NCBI GenBank assembly: GCA_947476925.1
Contig: CANJSF010000010.1
Coordinates: 1-64,000 of the forward strand
Direction of reading: 5' to 3'
From: Rhodospirillaceae bacterium
Lineage (GTDB): Bacteria; Pseudomonadota; Alphaproteobacteria; Rhodospirillales; Rhodospirillaceae
DNA length: 64,000 nucleotides
Part shown: positions 53,872 to 62,591 of the stretch, in pieces
Layout: every line of letters begins with the position of its first letter
How positions within the stretch are numbered: position 1 is the stretch's first letter
Notes under the pieces: model-generated
Database searches by the model: none
The model's input: only the letters and a program-made list of their open reading frames with translations
Told to the model about the DNA's origin: nothing
Translations under genes and position numbers: made by a program

Positions 53872-54666
53872 CTATTCTTCACTTTTTGCTTGTGTCTCGT
53901 CGTCCGCAGAGCCTTGCCCGTCAAATGTTCCCACGCCTTCGGCCATCGCGCGTTCGATCTCAGCCCAGATGCGCGCTTCGCTGCGCTCAGCCCCACCGCC
54001 AGTCCATTCCAGGCGGCAATCACCGGGCTGAAGTTCATAGTCGGCAATCACGGTAAAGCCGCCCAAAAAACCCGCGCGCGTAAATACTTCTGCCAATTTG
54101 GCTTGAATATCCTCAACGATCATCGCGTGTGTGCGGATAACAAGCTTCGGCTCACCAATGACAAGCGGAAGGATTTTTTTCACAAAATCCGTCACGTTCT
54201 CTTGGGCAAACTGGTGAGCTGTTTCGGGAATGGTTTTGCGGGCGACCGCAAATAACAGCCGAATTGCTGTTTCACCTAAGGTTAGGTTTGCTGCCTGTTG
54301 TTGTTCGTCAAGCTTCGTCAAGCCTTGCGCAATTAAGTTGATGGCGTCTGCCACGTAATGGCTGCGTGCAGTTTCAGCTTCTTCAAGTGCTGTCGTATGA
54401 CCCGAGACGTAACCTTCCTCGCGCGCGGCATCAAGCTGCGACTGCGTGAACATCGGCTCCGGTGCGGCGGGGGCCTCCTCGACGACAGGCGTTGCGACTT
54501 GGTGCTTAGCAGCCTCTGCGGCTGCTTTGGCAGCGGCGATTTCCGCAGCTCGACGATCTGCTTCTATCTCAGCCTTGCGCTTCTCGCCAGGCAAATAGAG
54601 TTTGCGCGGGTCGTCGAATGACCGTTCAAAGAGAAACCGTTTTGTTGATGAGCGCTGTGCTGACAT
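53872..54666 (-). CDS. fliH: Flagellar export regulator FliH
   Basis: A 264-residue protein. It has an Ala-Glu-Lys rich helical N-terminal half (EIEADRRAAEIAAAKAAAEA) and a C-terminal domain (NLTLGETAIRLLFAVARKTI, LRTHAM-like region, PGDCRLEWTGGGAER) typical of FliH/NolV. FliH binds FliI and holds the ATPase back until docking. Position between fliF and fliN supports the call. Confidence 0.85.
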   Translation of the reverse strand: MSAQRSSTKRFLFERSFDDPRKLYLPGEKRKAEIEADRRAAEIAAAKAAAEAAKHQVATPVVEEAPAAPEPMFTQSQLDAAREEGYVSGHTTALEEAETARSHYVADAINLIAQGLTKLDEQQQAANLTLGETAIRLLFAVARKTIPETAHQFAQENVTDFVKKILPLVIGEPKLVIRTHAMIVEDIQAKLAEVFTRAGFLGGFTVIADYELQPGDCRLEWTGGGAERSEARIWAEIERAMAEGVGTFDGQGSADDETQAKSEE

Positions 54667-54763
54667 TTCTTTTCGTACGGTCTGGCAGGTTCGTTGCTCA
54701 AACTCGGCAACAAGTATAACTCAAACTTACGCAATACCCCATGGCTTGATCATCGCGCTGGCT

Positions 54764-56398
54764 TTAGCTTTCTTGATAAAGCCAGGTGCGAACAATCGCC
54801 AAAGCTTCCTCGGGGTGCTTGTCGACGATGTCGTTGATCTTACGCACAGACGAGGCTTTCACGCGGCCTTCGACCTTGTCGATATCGATCAATTCGTCGA
54901 GGTCGTCCTCCTCCTCACCCGCCCCAGGCACGGGCATCGGGACGCCCCCTGGGCCCGTCAATTGCGCCATACCGCCTTCGGTCGACATCAACTGGTCCTC
55001 GCCCGCAGGCATGGACTCAAAGGCTTTGCTGACCAAGGGCCGCACGACCAGCACGATCACGAGTACCGCCACAAAGGCGACGCCCAGACCTTCGGCCATA
55101 CGCATGACTTCTTCTTTATTGAAGCCCAGCAAATTGAATTCTTCAGCGCCATTGGCCAAATCTTCAAAGCCGGTGAAGGGCATATTGATGACTTCGACTT
55201 GGTCGCCACGATTGGCATCAAAGCCAATTGATGAGCGAACCAATGATTCAATTTTGTCCACCGTCTCTTGTGGCAAAGGCGCGTAGGTTTTTTTCCCGGC
55301 TTCATCGGTGGTGTATGTGCCGTCGACGAGCACAGCCACCGACAAGCGCTTCAGCCAGCCTTGATCGCGCACTTTGTTGGTCGTGGTCTTCGAAATTTCG
55401 AAGTTAGTGGTTTCTTCCGTGCGGTTTTCGCTGGTTTGCGACTTCGGTCCACCTTGACTGTTCAGCTTGGCGTCAGGCAGGTTTTGCGAAACTGAAACGT
55501 TATCCTGGTCAGATTCCAAAGATGAATTGTTTTCGGTCACCGTCACTGTAGACCGCGGGACTTGCTGGTCGGGATTATAAGTTTCTTCGTTTGTAACGAT
55601 TTTATCGAATTCCATCTCGGCGCGTACTTCAGCGCGAACCTTGCCTGGACCAAGCGAACTTTCAACCAGCGCAATAATGGACGACGAGAGTTTGCGTTCG
55701 AGTTTGTTGCGGGTCTCGTCCTGTTGGGCGACAACCATTTGATCGTCGTTTTGAAATGATCGCGACAGCAATGTACCGCGCTCGTCGACGATCGAAATGT
55801 TCGTCGGGCGCAGTTTGGGCACAGCCGCAGCAATGAGGTGCTGGATCGCCGAGACTTGGTTTTCGGCCAGGCGGCCGTTTTTCATCTTGATATAAACCGA
55901 TGCCGTCGGCTCTTGCATTTCGCGGCTGAACATCTCGCGTTGCGGCATTACTAAGTGCACACGCGCGTTTTGCACGCCTTCAATGGCCTTCACGGTGCGC
56001 GACAGTTCGCCTTCAAGTGCCCGCACGAGATTAATGTTTTGAACGAAATTGGTTGTTCCCAACGCGTCCATCGTATCAAACAGTTCGTAGCCAACTGAAC
56101 CGCCAGAGGGCAGGCCTTGTTCGGCCATTTGCAATCGGATTTTCGTAACCTGATCGGCGGCCACCATAATTTGAGTGCCGTTGTCGCCCGCACGAAACGG
56201 GATGCCGGTTTTTTCTAACTGCTGCACGATCTCGCGTGAATCGGTCGCTGAAAGCTGGCCATACAAAAGTTCCATCGGAGGCGCCGAGAACCGCGTGGCA
56301 AAGAAAATTATAAATGCAATCAGGCCGAACGCGACGCCGCCCATGGCAGCAAGTTTCGCCGGTCCTAAGTTGCGTAGTTGTTGCATAAACGGATTCAA
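54764..56398 (-). CDS. fliF: Flagellar MS-ring protein FliF
   Basis: A 544-residue membrane protein forming the MS-ring. Segment one is AAMGGVAFGLIAFIIFFATR; ring-building motifs follow (AEQGLPSGGSVGYELFDTMD, FVQNINLVRALEGELSRTVK, VQNARVHLVMPQREMFSREM); the second segment is FVAVLVIVLVVRPLVSKAF. The start is set to TTG 56398 with GAGAGGG seven bases upstream; the open frame begins at 56455. fliG, usually next, is absent here: fliH follows. Confidence 0.93.
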   Translation of the reverse strand: MNPFMQQLRNLGPAKLAAMGGVAFGLIAFIIFFATRFSAPPMELLYGQLSATDSREIVQQLEKTGIPFRAGDNGTQIMVAADQVTKIRLQMAEQGLPSGGSVGYELFDTMDALGTTNFVQNINLVRALEGELSRTVKAIEGVQNARVHLVMPQREMFSREMQEPTASVYIKMKNGRLAENQVSAIQHLIAAAVPKLRPTNISIVDERGTLLSRSFQNDDQMVVAQQDETRNKLERKLSSSIIALVESSLGPGKVRAEVRAEMEFDKIVTNEETYNPDQQVPRSTVTVTENNSSLESDQDNVSVSQNLPDAKLNSQGGPKSQTSENRTEETTNFEISKTTTNKVRDQGWLKRLSVAVLVDGTYTTDEAGKKTYAPLPQETVDKIESLVRSSIGFDANRGDQVEVINMPFTGFEDLANGAEEFNLLGFNKEEVMRMAEGLGVAFVAVLVIVLVVRPLVSKAFESMPAGEDQLMSTEGGMAQLTGPGGVPMPVPGAGEEEDDLDELIDIDKVEGRVKASSVRKINDIVDKHPEEALAIVRTWLYQES

Positions 56399-56535
56399 GG
56401 TCGGCCCTCTCTTTTGTCCGTCCGGGATCACTCGCGGGGTCGGTCGCCCCCGCACCAGGAAACACTCCTGATCCGGCGTTTTTCAGGTCTTGGGGTACAC
56501 GCTATGTCTGGCAGGTGAAAAAGCCGTTAAGACCC

Positions 56536-56548
56536 GGCAAAAATTGCC
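56536..56548. promoter_or_regulatory. Palindrome upstream of fliF, similar to the flhA site
   Basis: GGCAAAAATTGCC (5-3-5 palindrome) lies about 138-150 bases upstream of the fliF start. It differs from the flhA palindrome at one position out of 13. A clear sigma-54 box was not found between it and fliF, so its use as an FlbD site is uncertain; it lies inside the region before nrtR and could serve that gene instead. Confidence 0.35.
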
Positions 56549-56592
56549 CCATTGACCGCGGTAGCCGGAGCGGCGTTGAATCAAACCGATTG

Positions 56593-57642
56593 ATGACTAC
56601 GTTCCAAAGCCGAGAAATGCCAAAAAGCTCGAAAGAACAATCTGATAGCCAGCAGCGCGAGCTTTCAATCGAGCTCAGCGCGGCGCTCGTTGCGGTGAGT
56701 GATGAAGCTCCTAAGATACTGCTCGTCCGCGACCAGGGTGGCGATTCTGCAACACATAGCCAGTTTGGTTTACCGTGCGGTCCCTTCGATCCCATCGGGC
56801 ATCGCACCCTTGAAGAAGGTTTGCGTACCTGGGTGCGCGAGCAGTCGGGAATCCAACTCGGCTATACTGAGCAGCTTTATACGTTCGGGGATCGGTTTCG
56901 CGACCCGCAAGAGCGCATAGGAGGGCCGCGCCCCGTATCGGTGGGTTACCTTGCTTTAGTGCGTCAGACCGACCTTATCAGCCCTGATAATGCCGATTGG
57001 AGCGATTGGTACCGTCATTTCCCTTGGGAAGACTGGCGGTTAGGCGCGCCCGCGATCGTAAGTCAGGTCATTGCGTCGGGCTTGAAGGCGTGGGTCGAGT
57101 CTGGCGAGACGCGCATCGATAAGCAGCGCCGCCGCGAGCGGGTCGATATGACCTTCGGCCTTGGCGGGGCAACTTGGGATAACGAGCGTGTCCTCGAGCG
57201 GTACGAGTTGCTTTACGAAGCGGGCCTAATTGCAGAAACCGTCACCGATGGACGTGCGCGTAACGATCGCTCTTTACTGCAAGCTCATACACTTATGGGT
57301 GCTGCTCTCATTAAGGACCACCGGCGCATTATGGCCACCGCTATGGGCCGGCTGAGGGGCAAAATTAAATACCGCCCCGTCATATTTGAACTGATGCCGC
57401 CGAATTTTACGCTTTACCAATTGCAGCGCGCAGTCGAGGCGCTTGCCGGAGTTCGATTGCACAAACAGAACTTTCGCCGTTTGGTCGCCAACGAGGGCTT
57501 AGTTGAAGCGACCGGGCAAATCGCTAGCCAAACAGGAGGACGACCCGCCGAGTTCTTTCGGTTCCGACGCGACGTGGTACGGGAACGACCGGTCTCGGGG
57601 GTGCGCTTGCCGATCCGTCCCAGAGTTCCAGGGCGCAACTAA
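56593..57642 (+). CDS. nrtR: NrtR-type Nudix regulator of NAD biosynthesis
   Basis: About 349 residues (ATG 56593; GTG 56515 and ATG 56617 are alternatives). The N-terminal half is a Nudix domain (LSAALVAVSDEAPKILLVRD) whose catalytic Nudix box is degenerate (EEGLRTWVREQSGIQ lacks the REUXEE pattern), as in NrtR regulators that only sense ADP-ribose. The C-terminal winged helix (NFTLYQLQRAVEALAGVRLH, KQNFRRLVANEGLVEATGQI, TGGRPAEFFRFRRD) is characteristic. It stands 256 bases upstream of nadA-nadC, which it should repress. Confidence 0.88.
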   Translation: MTTFQSREMPKSSKEQSDSQQRELSIELSAALVAVSDEAPKILLVRDQGGDSATHSQFGLPCGPFDPIGHRTLEEGLRTWVREQSGIQLGYTEQLYTFGDRFRDPQERIGGPRPVSVGYLALVRQTDLISPDNADWSDWYRHFPWEDWRLGAPAIVSQVIASGLKAWVESGETRIDKQRRRERVDMTFGLGGATWDNERVLERYELLYEAGLIAETVTDGRARNDRSLLQAHTLMGAALIKDHRRIMATAMGRLRGKIKYRPVIFELMPPNFTLYQLQRAVEALAGVRLHKQNFRRLVANEGLVEATGQIASQTGGRPAEFFRFRRDVVRERPVSGVRLPIRPRVPGRN

Positions 57643-57730
57643 CCGCCAACGGTGCATGACCAGGCACTAGATTTTGTATGCCGGCGACGCCAACAATTGT
57701 CCATAAAGGGTAAAATAATAATATCTATCA

Positions 57731-57794
57731 ATTACTTAGGTAATATTAGGTGCCGCTACCACTTGTGCTTGACTTGAGCATTAGGGTAACCTAA
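57731..57794. promoter_or_regulatory. Paired palindromes in front of nadA, candidate NrtR operators
   Basis: Two perfect 5-4-5 palindromes, ATTAC-TTAG-GTAAT (57731-57744) and TTAGG-GTAA-CCTAA (57781-57794), share the core TTAGG(G)TAA. A possible -35 (TTGACT, 57769-57774) lies between them, so the second would cover the -10 region. NrtR binds palindromes at the promoters it represses, so this is the expected place. The exact binding sequence is not known to me. Confidence 0.5.
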
Positions 57795-57803
57795 CTTTCA
57801 CAA

Positions 57804-57822
57804 ACCACGCCGACAGCGTGGT
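57804..57822 (+). other. Stable hairpin in the nadA leader region
   Basis: ACCACGC-CGACA-GCGTGGT is a perfect 7-bp stem with a five-base loop, located ~78 bases upstream of the nadA ATG. No T-run follows, so it is not a terminator as such. It could be an RNA leader hairpin or another protein-binding dyad. Confidence 0.4.
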
Positions 57823-57837
57823 ATTTGTGGGCCCCCC

Positions 57838-57858
57838 TTATGCTCAATATTAGCATAA
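57838..57858. promoter_or_regulatory. Inverted repeat just upstream of nadA
   Basis: TTATGCT-CAATATT-AGCATAA is a perfect 7-bp inverted repeat with a seven-base spacer, 40 bases before the nadA start. It could be a third operator or a leader stem. No match to a riboswitch known to me was recognised. Confidence 0.4.
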
Positions 57859-57898
57859 CATAAACGTGGGGTGGATGTTTTGATGGAAAGGACTGGCC

Positions 57899-58930
57899 AT
57901 GAACGTGGTCAACCGTAGCCGACCCGATTTGCGTTTCACCTCGGATGTCGAGAGCAAGACGGCGCATTTGTACGCAAAAGTGAAAAACGTCATTCCCGAA
58001 GTGGAATGGCCGGTGTTCGCGCCATTGATCGACCGCATCAATACACTGAAGAAGCAAAAGAACGCGGTGATTTTGGGTCATAATTACATGACCCCCGAAA
58101 TTTTCCATTGTGTGGCAGATATGACGGGCGATTCGCTTGCTCTCGCTCGCAGTGCAACGAAAACAACGGCCGACATCATTGTCATGGCTGGAGTGCATTT
58201 TATGGCCGAGACGGCCAAGCTCCTAAATCCATCCAAAAAAGTGCTGATCCCGGACACTCAAGCGGGTTGCACTTTGGCTGAATCGGTCACGGCGGCTGAT
58301 GTGCGCAAACTGAAAGCTCAATATCCAGGCGTTCCGGTTGTGACATACGTGAATACATCGGCCGATGTAAAAGCAGAATCCGATATTTGCTGCACGTCGG
58401 GCAACGCCGTGGAAATCGTCAATGGATTGGGCGTGCCTCGCGTAATCATGCTGCCCGATGAATTTCTGGCCTTGAACACAGCCAAGCTGGTGAAGCCCGA
58501 AGTGATTACCTGGAAGGGTCGTTGCGTTGTTCATGAGCAATTCAGTCCGACCGATATCATGAACATGCGCGAAACCAATCCCGGCGTCGTCGTGCTCGCG
58601 CATCCTGAGTGCTCACCCGAGGTGATTGCGGTTTCTGATTATGCTGGCTCGACAGCAGGGATGATTGACTATGTTGCCAAACATCGGCCGCCCAAAGTTG
58701 TTCTCGTGACCGAGTGCTCCATGAGCGACAACGTGGCCGCTGATTTCCCCGATCTTGAATTTGTGAAGCCCTGCAATCTTTGCCCCTTCATGAAGAAGAT
58801 CGAGTTGTCGAATATTTTGGCGGCGCTAGAGAATGAGCAAACTGAAGTGCACATCGACCCCGCCATTGCCGGACGTGCGCGCATTTCGGTTGAGCGTATG
58901 CTGAACGGTTGGGCGCCAGGCCAAGCTTAG
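57899..58930 (+). CDS. nadA: Quinolinate synthase
   Basis: A 343-residue iron-sulfur enzyme that condenses iminoaspartate with dihydroxyacetone phosphate to quinolinate. The three cluster cysteines are visible in [20 protein letters not shown] and [12 protein letters not shown]. Substrate-binding motifs include [20 protein letters not shown] and HPECSPEV. An AAAGGA site precedes the ATG. nadC follows after seven bases. nadB, the usual iminoaspartate source, is not in this operon. Confidence 0.96.
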   Translation: MNVVNRSRPDLRFTSDVESKTAHLYAKVKNVIPEVEWPVFAPLIDRINTLKKQKNAVILGHNYMTPEIFHCVADMTGDSLALARSATKTTADIIVMAGVHFMAETAKLLNPSKKVLIPDTQAGCTLAESVTAADVRKLKAQYPGVPVVTYVNTSADVKAESDICCTSGNAVEIVNGLGVPRVIMLPDEFLALNTAKLVKPEVITWKGRCVVHEQFSPTDIMNMRETNPGVVVLAHPECSPEVIAVSDYAGSTAGMIDYVAKHRPPKVVLVTECSMSDNVAADFPDLEFVKPCNLCPFMKKIELSNILAALENEQTEVHIDPAIAGRARISVERMLNGWAPGQA

Positions 58931-58937
58931 GCCCCCC

Positions 58938-59783
58938 GTGCTGGCACCCATCCCACGCCACATCATCGACGAGGCTGTTCGCCGCGCATTGGCCGAAGAC
59001 CTGGGCGATGCGGGCGATATAACGACGGCTGCAACGGTGCCCATCCACGCGCAGGCCAAAGCGGTTATCGCTGCTCGTAAACCGGGTGTGATCGCTGGTA
59101 TTGATGTCGCCTGCGCGACTTTTGCCGCTGTGGATGAAAGCATCATCACGCGCATCCAATTTCCTGATGGCGCCAGGGTAAAGGCCGGCGATGTCGTCGC
59201 TGAACTCGAAGGGCCGGCTCGTGGCATCCTGACAGCCGAACGCGTAGCCCTTAATTTTCTTGGTCATCTATCAGGCGTCGCTACTGCGACGGCTGAAATC
59301 GCTGGCGTGATCTCCCACACCAAAACTAGGTTGTGCTGTACGCGAAAAACCACGCCCGGACTGCGCGCTCTCGAAAAATATGCGGTGCGTTGTGGCGGCG
59401 GCCTCAATCATCGCTTCGGGCTTTATGATGCCGTACTGATCAAAGACAACCACATAGCGGCTTCTGGCGGGGTGGCGCGCGCCGTGATGGCTGCGCGCCA
59501 ACATGCTGGTCACATGGTCAAAATTGAAGTCGAGGTTGATACGTTGACGCAGCTTGAAGAAGCACTGAACGCCGGTGCTCATGTGCTGCTACTCGACAAC
59601 ATGTCTCCTGGGCAATTGAAAGAAGCAGTGAAGATCGTTGCAGGGCGAGCTGTGACTGAAGCATCAGGCTCGATTACCAAAGCCAGCGCAGTTGCAATTG
59701 CCGAGAGTGGCGTAGACTTAATGTCAGTGGGATGGATCACCCATTCAGCGCCGTGTCTTGATCTGGGGCTTGATTTTAAGTAA
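58938..59783 (+). CDS. nadC: Nicotinate-nucleotide pyrophosphorylase (carboxylating)
   Basis: A 281-residue phosphoribosyltransferase that converts quinolinate and PRPP to nicotinate mononucleotide. Motifs: [82 protein letters not shown] start at 58938, seven bases after nadA. A strong terminator ends the operon 22 bases downstream. Confidence 0.96.
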   Translation: MLAPIPRHIIDEAVRRALAEDLGDAGDITTAATVPIHAQAKAVIAARKPGVIAGIDVACATFAAVDESIITRIQFPDGARVKAGDVVAELEGPARGILTAERVALNFLGHLSGVATATAEIAGVISHTKTRLCCTRKTTPGLRALEKYAVRCGGGLNHRFGLYDAVLIKDNHIAASGGVARAVMAARQHAGHMVKIEVEVDTLTQLEEALNAGAHVLLLDNMSPGQLKEAVKIVAGRAVTEASGSITKASAVAIAESGVDLMSVGWITHSAPCLDLGLDFK

Positions 59784-59804
59784 GCGCCCAGAGAACACAA
59801 ATTC

Positions 59805-59840
59805 AAAACCCCGGCTCGACGAGCCGGGGTTTTGTTTTTT
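59805..59840 (+). terminator. Intrinsic terminator after nadC
   Basis: AAAACCCCGGCTC and GAGCCGGGGTTTT pair over 13 bases around a GAC loop, followed by GTTTTTT. It also has A-residues on the other side, so it can serve flgE, which converges from the right. Confidence 0.92.
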
Positions 59841-59866
59841 ATCGATCCTCTATTTATTCTTTAGGC

Positions 59867-61738
59867 TTAGCGTTTAATACGCAGCAATTCATCAAGCATT
59901 TCGTCGGCGGTTGTAATGACTTTGGCCGAAGACGAATACGCGCGCTGTGTGGTGATCATGCGGGTGAACTCTTCTCCCAAGTCGACGGTTGAGCTTTCAA
60001 GCGAAGCCGCATTAATCGCGCCTGCGCCAGCATCCCCAGCCTCACGCAATGTTGGATTGCCTGAGAAGTCAGTCGCGATCCAAGTATTGCCCGACAATGA
60101 ACTCAAGCCGTTGGGATTGGTAAATGTCGCAACCGGGATCATGAACACGGGGCGCGTCACGCCGTTATCGAATAACGCCGTCACAACGCCGTCATTTCCG
60201 ACCGAGACACCAGCAAAGTTACCGAACTTCGCGCCGTTCTGTTGCAGGTAGTTCAGCTGGAAATTACCAGACAGCTGCGTCAGTCCATCGGGCGTGTTGT
60301 AATTGCCGAAGAACACTTGGATCGGCGGGCTTTTCGTGTTGCGGTTGACCATGTTCTCTGCGCCGTTCGCCCAGACCAATTCAACAGTATGTTGAGGGGC
60401 GGGGGCTTGGCTGGACGTACGATTAAAGAACTCATTCGGAGTTCCATTCCCTGCGAATTCGATCGATGGAGAATTCAGTCCGGGCGCGCCTGTGGCGGCT
60501 AATGCCCGGGAATACCAGCCATAGGTCGCATCCAAGGCAGGCACGGTAAAGGTCTGCGGCAACCCGGTTGTAGGGTCAAAGGTGCCGCTTTGGATAATGA
60601 GCTGTTTTGGCACAGTTGCTGAATCAGTCGCTGTGGCGCTAAACGTCATTGCAGTCGCGTCGGAACCCTGATCGAACGTAATCCCGTTTTCACCTGCGAT
60701 GCGGCGTGCCCAGTTTCCCGGCGGGCTCGGTGCAGCGCCAAACGCAGTGACCATGTTGTTATTGATGGTCGTGGCTAACTGATCAAGGATTTGGCTCAGT
60801 GTTCGGCCGGTCGTATCGACTTGTGCCACGCCGTCGTCAGCACCGACTCCGATATTGATAGTGCTTGCAGCTCCGCCTGGCGCGATCGTGATCGTGCCTG
60901 TCATCGGCGCGGTAAACTGGTCATTGAAATCGATACGGCCAGAAGCAAAGTGAACTTCACGATTCTGTGTGTACATGGTTGCAACAGCAGATTGTGACGG
61001 TTGCTCCAGGTTTGCCCGCCAGGAATTCGCCGCTGTTTTGGTAAATCCATAGGTTAAGTTGTGTGGATTACCCAAGCTATCAAACATCAAGGCGTTGACT
61101 CGCTCTTGCGAATTGACCGTTGCTTCGGCGGGCAAGTTCGCGCCAACCGACAGCGTCGTCGTGGGCGAAGCCGTGCCGCCAATTGTTTGCAAATTCAAAG
61201 GGCGCAGATTGGTGTTATCGATGACGTTGTCGTTGATTAAAACGCGGTCGCCTTGACTGTTGACATACGCCTTCATGAAGACATCTTTGCCAACTGTTAC
61301 TTTATTGGCGGTGGCGGTGCCGTCAAAGAAGCTCAGGGGCCAGCCTTGCATGTAGGCGCCGCCGACGTTCTGCAGGAACCCTTCTTTATCGACTTTGAAT
61401 GAACCCGCGCGCGTGAATGTATAAAGATTGCCCGAGGCTGGATCTGGTGCCTCATTGGCCACAAAGAAACCTGCGCCCGAAATTGCTAAGTCTGTAGCCG
61501 AAGTCGTGGCTTGCAGCAGGCCTTGTAAATCGATCGCCTGTTTAGGCGCTGATTGAACACCGCCAGGAGAATATTGCGTCTGTGAGACTTGCGTCGTGAT
61601 CAGCGTCTTGAAATTCACCTTCGTGCCCTTATAGCCGATGGTGTTTACGTTGGTCACGTTATCGGAGATGGCGCCCATGGCGCTGGACTGCGATTGCAGC
61701 CCCGACACGCCAGAAAATAATGCACCGAACAACGACAT
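59867..61738 (-). CDS. flgE: Flagellar hook protein FlgE
   Basis: A 623-residue secreted structural protein of the hook. The N-terminal rod/hook domain (GALFSGVSGLQSQSSAMGAI, SDNVTNVNTIGYKGTKVNF) and C-terminal domain (LESSTVDLGEEFTRMITTQR, AYSSSAKVITTADEMLDELL) are typical; the variable middle (about residues 190-470) is longer than in most hook proteins of ~400 residues. AGGAGA lies seven bases upstream of the ATG. Downstream of flgD by 146 bases, which hold a small hairpin but no clear promoter. Confidence 0.95.
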   Translation of the reverse strand: MSLFGALFSGVSGLQSQSSAMGAISDNVTNVNTIGYKGTKVNFKTLITTQVSQTQYSPGGVQSAPKQAIDLQGLLQATTSATDLAISGAGFFVANEAPDPASGNLYTFTRAGSFKVDKEGFLQNVGGAYMQGWPLSFFDGTATANKVTVGKDVFMKAYVNSQGDRVLINDNVIDNTNLRPLNLQTIGGTASPTTTLSVGANLPAEATVNSQERVNALMFDSLGNPHNLTYGFTKTAANSWRANLEQPSQSAVATMYTQNREVHFASGRIDFNDQFTAPMTGTITIAPGGAASTINIGVGADDGVAQVDTTGRTLSQILDQLATTINNNMVTAFGAAPSPPGNWARRIAGENGITFDQGSDATAMTFSATATDSATVPKQLIIQSGTFDPTTGLPQTFTVPALDATYGWYSRALAATGAPGLNSPSIEFAGNGTPNEFFNRTSSQAPAPQHTVELVWANGAENMVNRNTKSPPIQVFFGNYNTPDGLTQLSGNFQLNYLQQNGAKFGNFAGVSVGNDGVVTALFDNGVTRPVFMIPVATFTNPNGLSSLSGNTWIATDFSGNPTLREAGDAGAGAINAASLESSTVDLGEEFTRMITTQRAYSSSAKVITTADEMLDELLRIKR

Positions 61739-61884
61739 CTTTCGTCTCCTTTAGGTCTCCGCAACCAGATCGCTTTCGCTTCTTAATCTGGCTTCGCCTT
61801 AGACGACTCCACTTTTGAGAGTGGCGCGGTTGGGGTTAATTTCTCGCTAACGTTTCAGCTAAATTTCAGTTCTCTGATCGCACT

Positions 61885-62559
61885 TTAAGCTGTGATCGAC
61901 AGGATTTTATCAACAGGCACGCCCAGCTTATCCATCACGACTAAAGTTTGGCCGTCCTTGGTTGTCACGCCCGTAACTTTTCCAAACGCCGTCGTATACG
62001 TATCGATCGGCTTGTCATCCTTCGACAGCGCCGTAACCTGCATTTGGTAGGTGCCATCAGGGAGTTGTTGACCGCTCGATGACTTACCGTCCCAGTTAAA
62101 CTCATGAACTCCCTTAGACTTTTCACCAACCGACGAGTAAACCAGTTCGCCACTCGAGTTGCGGACGACGATAGCTACACTTTGCGCATCACTGCTTACG
62201 CCGTAGGCTGCTTTCATCTTGCCACCCTGCAGCGGCACGTTCGGGCTGTTTGCTTCGATTGTCTTGCCGATATAATTCACAGAGTTGGTCACAATGTTCT
62301 GCTGAGACAAGCCAATCAAACTTGTCAGGCTTTCGTTCGAGTTGATCTGTTGTTCGACCTGCGCGAACTGAACCAACTGATTGGTAAATTCGGTCGAATC
62401 CATCGGAGACAGAGGGTCCTGGTTCTTTAATTGCGAGGTCAGCAGCGTTAGGAACGAATTCAGATCCTTCGCGAGCTTGTTGCGTGATGCGCCAGCCTTT
62501 GTTGCGGTCTGGCTGGTATCAGTCGGGGCAATTGCTGCTGCTGCTGCGGAAGTGGCCAT
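61885..62559 (-). CDS. flgD: Flagellar hook capping protein FlgD
   Basis: A 224-residue export-dependent scaffold for hook assembly. The N-terminal signature is LNSFLTLLTSQLKNQDPLSP, followed by MDSTEFTNQLVQFAQVEQQI. The C-terminal part has the FlgD Ig-like and tudor-like domains (GVHEFNWDGKSSSGQQLPDG, TYQMQVTALSKDD, FGKVTGV). It lies 32 bases after fliK and upstream of flgE, the usual hook operon order. Confidence 0.94.
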   Translation of the reverse strand: MATSAAAAAIAPTDTSQTATKAGASRNKLAKDLNSFLTLLTSQLKNQDPLSPMDSTEFTNQLVQFAQVEQQINSNESLTSLIGLSQQNIVTNSVNYIGKTIEANSPNVPLQGGKMKAAYGVSSDAQSVAIVVRNSSGELVYSSVGEKSKGVHEFNWDGKSSSGQQLPDGTYQMQVTALSKDDKPIDTYTTAFGKVTGVTTKDGQTLVVMDKLGVPVDKILSITA

Positions 62560-62591
62560 GGCTTTCTATCTTTCTTTTTATGCCGCTTTGT

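Noticed and set aside
56521-56560. CtrA-type TTAA-N7-TTAA box upstream of fliF
   Set aside because: Only the first half matches; the second half reads TTCA, and no second site supports it.
57804-57860. NAD-type riboswitch before nadA
   Set aside because: The stems do not resemble the known NAD+ riboswitch layouts that I can recall, and the NrtR protein regulator next door already explains control.
61739-61884. Small hairpin CCACT/AGTGG between flgD and flgE
   Set aside because: The stem is only five bases with no T-run, too weak to call a terminator or regulatory site.
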